Source: JANNXQ01 sp038238555
GTDB taxonomy: Bacteria > Verrucomicrobiota > Verrucomicrobiia > Chthoniobacterales > Chthoniobacteraceae
DNA: 64,000 nucleotides
Direction: 5' to 3'
Assembly: GCA_038238555.1 (NCBI GenBank)
Contig: JBBRXP010000001.1
Span: 1 to 64,000, forward strand
In this document: positions 60,437 to 64,000 of the stretch, one piece after another
Numbering within the stretch: position 1 is the first letter of the stretch
Layout of the letters: every line of letters starts with the position of its first letter
Notes under the pieces: model-generated
What the model saw: the letters and a program-made list of their open reading frames with translations, nothing else
The model's database searches: none
Told to the model about the DNA's origin: nothing
Program-made: the position numbers and the translations under genes

Positions 60437-61084
60437 TTACCGGCACTGCGAAGCCAGGGCGGTGGCGAGCGCGCCGGCGGTGTCGCGCAATTCGTGATCG
60501 GGGTCGCTCTTTGCGGCGCGGCGCAGGAGCTGGAGACCGCGGGGATCTTCCAGGTATGCGGCCACGTCGAGCGCGGCGCGGCGCACATTGCGCGGCTGCC
60601 CGCGGTCGAGCGCTGCGGTCACGAGGCGCAGCTTTGCTTCGAGATGCGTGTCGCGCTGGGTGTCGGCGAGCGCGGAGACGAGGGCCTCGCGCACGGCGGC
60701 CACGCGCTCGATGCGGAAGAGGCGCGCCACGGTCTCGTTCGCATCCGCGTCGTCCAGCGAAGCCAGCGCCGGAGCGAGCCGCGCGCGGTCGGCGGCGTCC
60801 GTGGTGCGCAGGTATTCCGCCTCGAACTCGCGCGCCGAAGCAGCTTCGGGCAGCGGCGCTGGCACTGGGGTTTTCTCTTCTCGAGGCGTATTCGATCGCG
60901 ACTCCTGCCGCGCTGCGCGGTCGTCGGCGGCTGGCGAGCCCGGCGCAGTGTTTGGCGACGCATTCGCGAAAGAGGCGGAGTCTCGTCGATTATCCAGAAA
61001 CCACCACGCCGCGGCCGCCGCGACTGCAAGTGCCGCGAGGCACATGGCAGTCGCGCGGCGAAGAGTTTTTTCGGGTTGACGCAT
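60437..61084 (-). CDS. Membrane-anchored HEAT-like protein
   Basis: 215 residues from ATG 61084. A helix (AMCLAALAVAAAAAWWFLDN) is followed by a Pro/Ser-rich linker (residues about 50-85) and short helical repeats (REALVSALADTQRDTHLEAKLRLV, NVRRAALDVAAYLEDPRGLQLL) typical of HEAT-type scaffolds. Function unknown. It is convergent with the previous gene. Confidence 0.7.
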   Translation of the reverse strand: MRQPEKTLRRATAMCLAALAVAAAAAWWFLDNRRDSASFANASPNTAPGSPAADDRAARQESRSNTPREEKTPVPAPLPEAASAREFEAEYLRTTDAADRARLAPALASLDDADANETVARLFRIERVAAVREALVSALADTQRDTHLEAKLRLVTAALDRGQPRNVRRAALDVAAYLEDPRGLQLLRRAAKSDPDHELRDTAGALATALASQCR

Positions 61085-61174
61085 GAGAAAGAAAACTCTG
61101 AGCTTCGTTTGCACTCTCGGTGAGCTTTAGAAAGAACTCACGAGCTTCGAAAAACCCAAAGCACTCGACCTTCC

Positions 61175-62539
61175 ATGAAAGCACCATCAAAAACATTGCA
61201 ATTCATCGCGGCCGCATTTGCCGGCCTCGCGATGTCTACCACAACGGCACTCGCCGCGGACCACGGCGACGGTCCCACAGTCGGATCGGATCAAGGCGCG
61301 GATCTCGCCGACCTGTATGCGTTCCTCGATCCGACCGACAACGACAAGACCGTCCTCATCCTTACAGTCCGCGGCTTCATCGTGCCCGGGGAGGCAAACA
61401 ACTTCGGGCTGTTCGACGAAGTCGTGCGCTACACCCTCCAGATCGAGAACACGGGCGACGCAATCCCGGACATGTTCATCGACATCAATTTCAACCAGCG
61501 CCAGAGCCCGCCCGCCGCGGTGGACATCGTCGGCTTCAAGGGCCGGCCGCGCACCAACCAGGATGCCACCATCAGCTTCCGCGGGCGCGTGCCCGCGAAA
61601 TTTGCGGGAGTCAACGGCCAGTCCACGGCGCCGGTGACACAGCCTACGCTCGCAAGCGCGCCCAATCCGCCGGTCCTCACCTCGCTCACGAATCGAAAGG
61701 GCGTCGCGCTCGGCATCAATTTCTTTGCTGGCGAACGTGACGATCCCTTCTTCTTCGACCTCCCTGGATTCAACCGCTTCGTCAGCTCCGTGCTCAGTCT
61801 TCCGCCGGCTCCCGATCCCACCCAGCTCCAGCGCGGGCGCGATACCTTCGCAGGCTACAACATCATGGTCATCGCGCTGGAACTTGCGTCGGCGGATCTC
61901 AAGACAACCATCCCGGCGTCGAGCCGCTTCACGCCGCCGACTCGGATCGGCGTCAGCGCCTCGACGGCGCGGCGGGTGGAGCACACCATCTTTGGCAACA
62001 AGATTCCCACGGGCGGATACTATCAGGTCGATCGCGAAGGCGTTCCCGGCATCAACGCCGTCATCGTTCCATACAACTTTAAGAACGCTTACAACGGCGG
62101 ACAGCCCATCGACGATGCGCGGGGAAAATTTTTCGGCGCCATCGTCGGCACCCTGGCCACACCGGGCACGTTGCTGAAACTGGGTGTCGGCCCCGCGAGC
62201 CTCGTCACGCTGGAGTCGGTTTTCGGACTCCCGCCCGTCTTCCCGATCCCGCGCGGCGGCGCGCTGGGCACGGGCGACATGCTGCGGCTCGAGACCAACA
62301 AAGTGACCGCGCCCAACACTGGCCTCGGCGGCGGCACTGGCGCCAATGGCTTTCCAAACGGGCGGCGCGTCCAGGACGACGTGATCGACACTCTCGTGAA
62401 CTTGGTTACCAACGGCGGCATCACGAGCGGCGACAACGTGAACGGCAACGACCAAACCTTCGGCGACACCTTCCCCTTTGTGGCACCGCCGCAGCAGCCG
62501 CGCGCACCCGGCGTGCTGGACGACAACACGCGCAACTAA
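61175..62539 (+). CDS. DUF4331 exported protein
   Basis: 454 residues with a leader (KTLQFIAAAFAGLAMSTTTALAA). The mature part starts DHGDGPTVGSDQGADLADLYAFLDP, the usual DUF4331 opening; GERDDPFFFDLPGFNRFV near 190 and an N-rich C-terminus (LVTNGGITSGDNVNGND) follow. The family is a beta-propeller-like secreted protein of unknown role, often near TPR and HupE/UreJ-type genes. It is followed by a terminator-like hairpin. Confidence 0.88.
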   Translation: MKAPSKTLQFIAAAFAGLAMSTTTALAADHGDGPTVGSDQGADLADLYAFLDPTDNDKTVLILTVRGFIVPGEANNFGLFDEVVRYTLQIENTGDAIPDMFIDINFNQRQSPPAAVDIVGFKGRPRTNQDATISFRGRVPAKFAGVNGQSTAPVTQPTLASAPNPPVLTSLTNRKGVALGINFFAGERDDPFFFDLPGFNRFVSSVLSLPPAPDPTQLQRGRDTFAGYNIMVIALELASADLKTTIPASSRFTPPTRIGVSASTARRVEHTIFGNKIPTGGYYQVDREGVPGINAVIVPYNFKNAYNGGQPIDDARGKFFGAIVGTLATPGTLLKLGVGPASLVTLESVFGLPPVFPIPRGGALGTGDMLRLETNKVTAPNTGLGGGTGANGFPNGRRVQDDVIDTLVNLVTNGGITSGDNVNGNDQTFGDTFPFVAPPQQPRAPGVLDDNTRN

Positions 62540-62560
62540 TCGCGCGGCGAACTTCCATCG

Positions 62561-62600
62561 AAGCCGTGCCGGTTCCCTCCCAAGGCCGGCACGGCTTTTT
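62561..62600 (+). terminator. Rho-independent terminator after DUF4331 gene
   Basis: AAGCCGTGCCGG (62561-62572) pairs perfectly with CCGGCACGGCTT (62585-62596) over a 12-base loop, followed by TTTT. It would stop most transcripts from the DUF4331 gene, although the next gene starts directly after it. Confidence 0.85.
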
Positions 62601-63805
62601 GCTGCGCGCGATCGCGCTCGGCGCGCTGCTCTCGGCCGCGGCAATCGCGCCTGGCGCTGAGGACGCGGGTCTGCGTTTTTTCGAGGAGCGTGTGCGCGCC
62701 GATCCCGAGGACTTCATCGCGCAGAATCAGCTCGCCGAGCGCTTCCTCGCGAAACTGCGCTCCACGGGCCGGCTGAAATGGCTCGCGCGGGCGCGCACGG
62801 CGGCGGAGGCGTCGCTCCATTCTGTGGCAGCGCCGGTGAACAGCGCGGGAGTATTGCTCAGCGCGCGCGTCGCACTCGCGAGCCATCGCTTTGTGAATGC
62901 GCGCGCACTTTCGCGGGAATATTGCCGCATCAAACCCGAACGACTCGAGGGCCTCCACGTGCTCTTCGATGCGGCGTTGGAAGTCGGCGACTACTCCGAT
63001 GCGGCAAAGACCCTCGGCGAACTCGAGAAGATGGATCCGCATTCCGCCTACACCGCGAGTCGGCAGGCGCGGCTCGACTGGATTTTTGGAAAAGTGGATG
63101 AAGCAGCGAAACACTGGGACGAGGCGGTGGCCCACGCGCGCGGCGATGCGCGGGCGCCACCCGACCTCCTCGCCTGGTGCCTCACGCAGCGGGGCGAACT
63201 GGCCTTTCGCACCGGGCATCCCGACGATGCGCACACTGCGTATGCCGAAGCCGCGCGCCTGCTGCCGGGCGACTGGGGCGCCGCCGAGCATCTCGCCGAA
63301 CTGCACGCCGCGCGCGGCGAATACGACCCGGCTCTCGCGCTCCTTCGCACCGCGATCGCGGCGACGGGACGCCCGGAACTCGAACAGGCTGCCGGCGACG
63401 TGGCCCTGGCGGCTGGCCGGCTCGACGAGGCCAGGGAATTCCACGACCACGCGCTGGCCGCGTATCGTGCATCCATCGAGCGTGGCGAAGCGCTCTACGT
63501 GCATCATCTCGCCGGCTTCCTCTGCGACGTGCGGCCCGATGCGGCCGAGGCCGTGCGACTCGCGCGCAGCGATCTCGAGGAGCGCCAGGGCATCCAGGCG
63601 CACGACGCGCTCGCTCGCTGGCCAGCATTCCGAAGCCGCCGAGGAAGCCGCCAAAGCGCTCGCCACCGGCGTCCGCGATGCGCACATCCTTTACCACGCT
63701 GGCATGATCTTCATGGGCGGCGGCGATCTCGGCCGCGGCAGCGCGCTCATCCGCGCCGCGAGCGAAGCGGACCCGCGCCACCAAAGTTTCCACTTTCACC
63801 GATGA
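62599..63805 (+). pseudogene. TPR protein with a frameshift near its 3' end
   Basis: Reading from TTG 62599 (GTG 62566 possible) gives a leader LLRAIALGALLSAAAIAPGA and TPR-like helices (YSDAAKTLGELEKMDPHSAYTASRQARLDW, HPDDAHTAYAEAARLLPGDWGAAEHLAELHAARGEYDPALALLRTAI-like repeats, in pieces). Near 63612 the frame loses coding character; the frame displaced by one resumes with LAGQHSEAAEEAAKALATG and stops at 63805, overlapping the next start as ATGA. One extra base, or a deletion within the repeated GCTCGCTCGC, explains it. Genuine mutation or sequencing error cannot be told apart. Confidence 0.75.
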
Positions 63806-64000
63806 CTTCGCGAGTCCTGGCCTTGCTGCTCCTTGCGTCAGCGGCCGCGCGTGCGCACCCGGTCGCGCAGGGGACCATGGAATTCGACCTCCACGCCGAT
63901 CGCATCGCCGTGCGTGCCCGCGTTTCAAATGAGGAGGTCTTCGTCGCGTCCGCATTCGCCGGAGCGAAAGCGCCAGAGCGGCTTGAAGACGCGTGGCGGG
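63802..64000 (+). CDS. Exported protein, start only (possibly HupE/UreJ-type)
   Basis: ATG 63802 overlaps the TPR stop (ATGA). The first 66 residues run to the window end: a leader MTSRVLALLLLASAAARA, then HPVAQGTMEFDLHADRIAVRARVSNEEV. This opening resembles exported proteins with a HupE/UreJ-like C-terminal domain that accompany DUF4331 and TPR genes, but the diagnostic part lies outside. Translational coupling supports the corrected TPR frame. Confidence 0.65.
   Translation, partial: MTSRVLALLLLASAAARAHPVAQGTMEFDLHADRIAVRARVSNEEVFVASAFAGAKAPERLEDAWR

Noticed and set aside
62536..63687. 383-residue minus-strand frame
   Set aside because: Antisense to the TPR gene, which has a leader, TPR-like helices and coupling to the next gene.

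Overview
The window reads as a contig of a GC-rich Gram-negative bacterium of the PVC superphylum, most likely a soil-type member of the Verrucomicrobiota. Pointers are paired DUF1549/DUF1553 and DUF1501 proteins, two PVC-type membrane-bound dehydrogenase (TIGR02604-like) proteins, planctomycete-type cytochrome c domains, DUF1080, a sulfatase, secreted alpha/beta hydrolases, a TonB-dependent receptor and a PEP-CTERM protein. No tRNA, rRNA, CRISPR array, transposase or phage gene was recognised. Lineage is inferred from gene content only.

Layout. (1) 1-6954, minus strand: a polysaccharide locus in which an asparagine synthase-like amidotransferase is followed by three glycosyltransferases and an acyltransferase, all with overlapping stop/start codons, then, after a gap with a palindrome, two more translationally coupled transferases. 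(2) 7161-31088: a long run of PVC exported redox and degradation genes (dehydrogenase-HEAT-cytochrome c; SGNH-dehydrogenase-HEAT-azurin fusion; cytochrome-WD40; two DUF1501; two DUF1549/1553; a Gfo/Idh/MocA oxidoreductase), with ribBA, a beta-sandwich-like secreted protein and a ParE-type toxin-antitoxin pair inserted. (3) 31088-43943: sulfatase, prmA, a secreted methyltransferase, two HupE/UreJ-like membrane proteins, a TonB receptor, a DUF1080 protein, a three-domain GH18-like/deacetylase/glycosyltransferase protein and a DUF1573 protein. (4) 44225-48109: decayed or frameshifted surface-protein genes ending in a PEP-CTERM gene without a visible signal peptide. (5) 48247-55041: tatD, a VapBC-like pair, fabH, der, pgsA and an unusual GT-like protein. 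(6) 55119-64000: type II secretion pseudopilin gspG with neighbours, another ParE pair, an esterase, an SPFH-HTH protein, DUF4331, a frameshifted TPR gene and the start of an exported protein.

How the genes fit together. The cell appears to build a complex exopolysaccharide, sort PEP-CTERM proteins and degrade sulfated or complex carbohydrates with many exported enzymes, several carrying haem or copper sites that suggest periplasmic electron transfer.

The most unusual signal is between the genes. The intergenic DNA carries several families of dispersed palindromes, among them a two-hairpin element in at least six copies, and several tandem repeats with a unit of exactly 7 bp but different words (GAAATCC, WCTCAAC, TTCAAAC, GTCATTC). 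Some of these repeats have entered reading frames, and one inverted pair sits where a gene has apparently lost its signal peptide.
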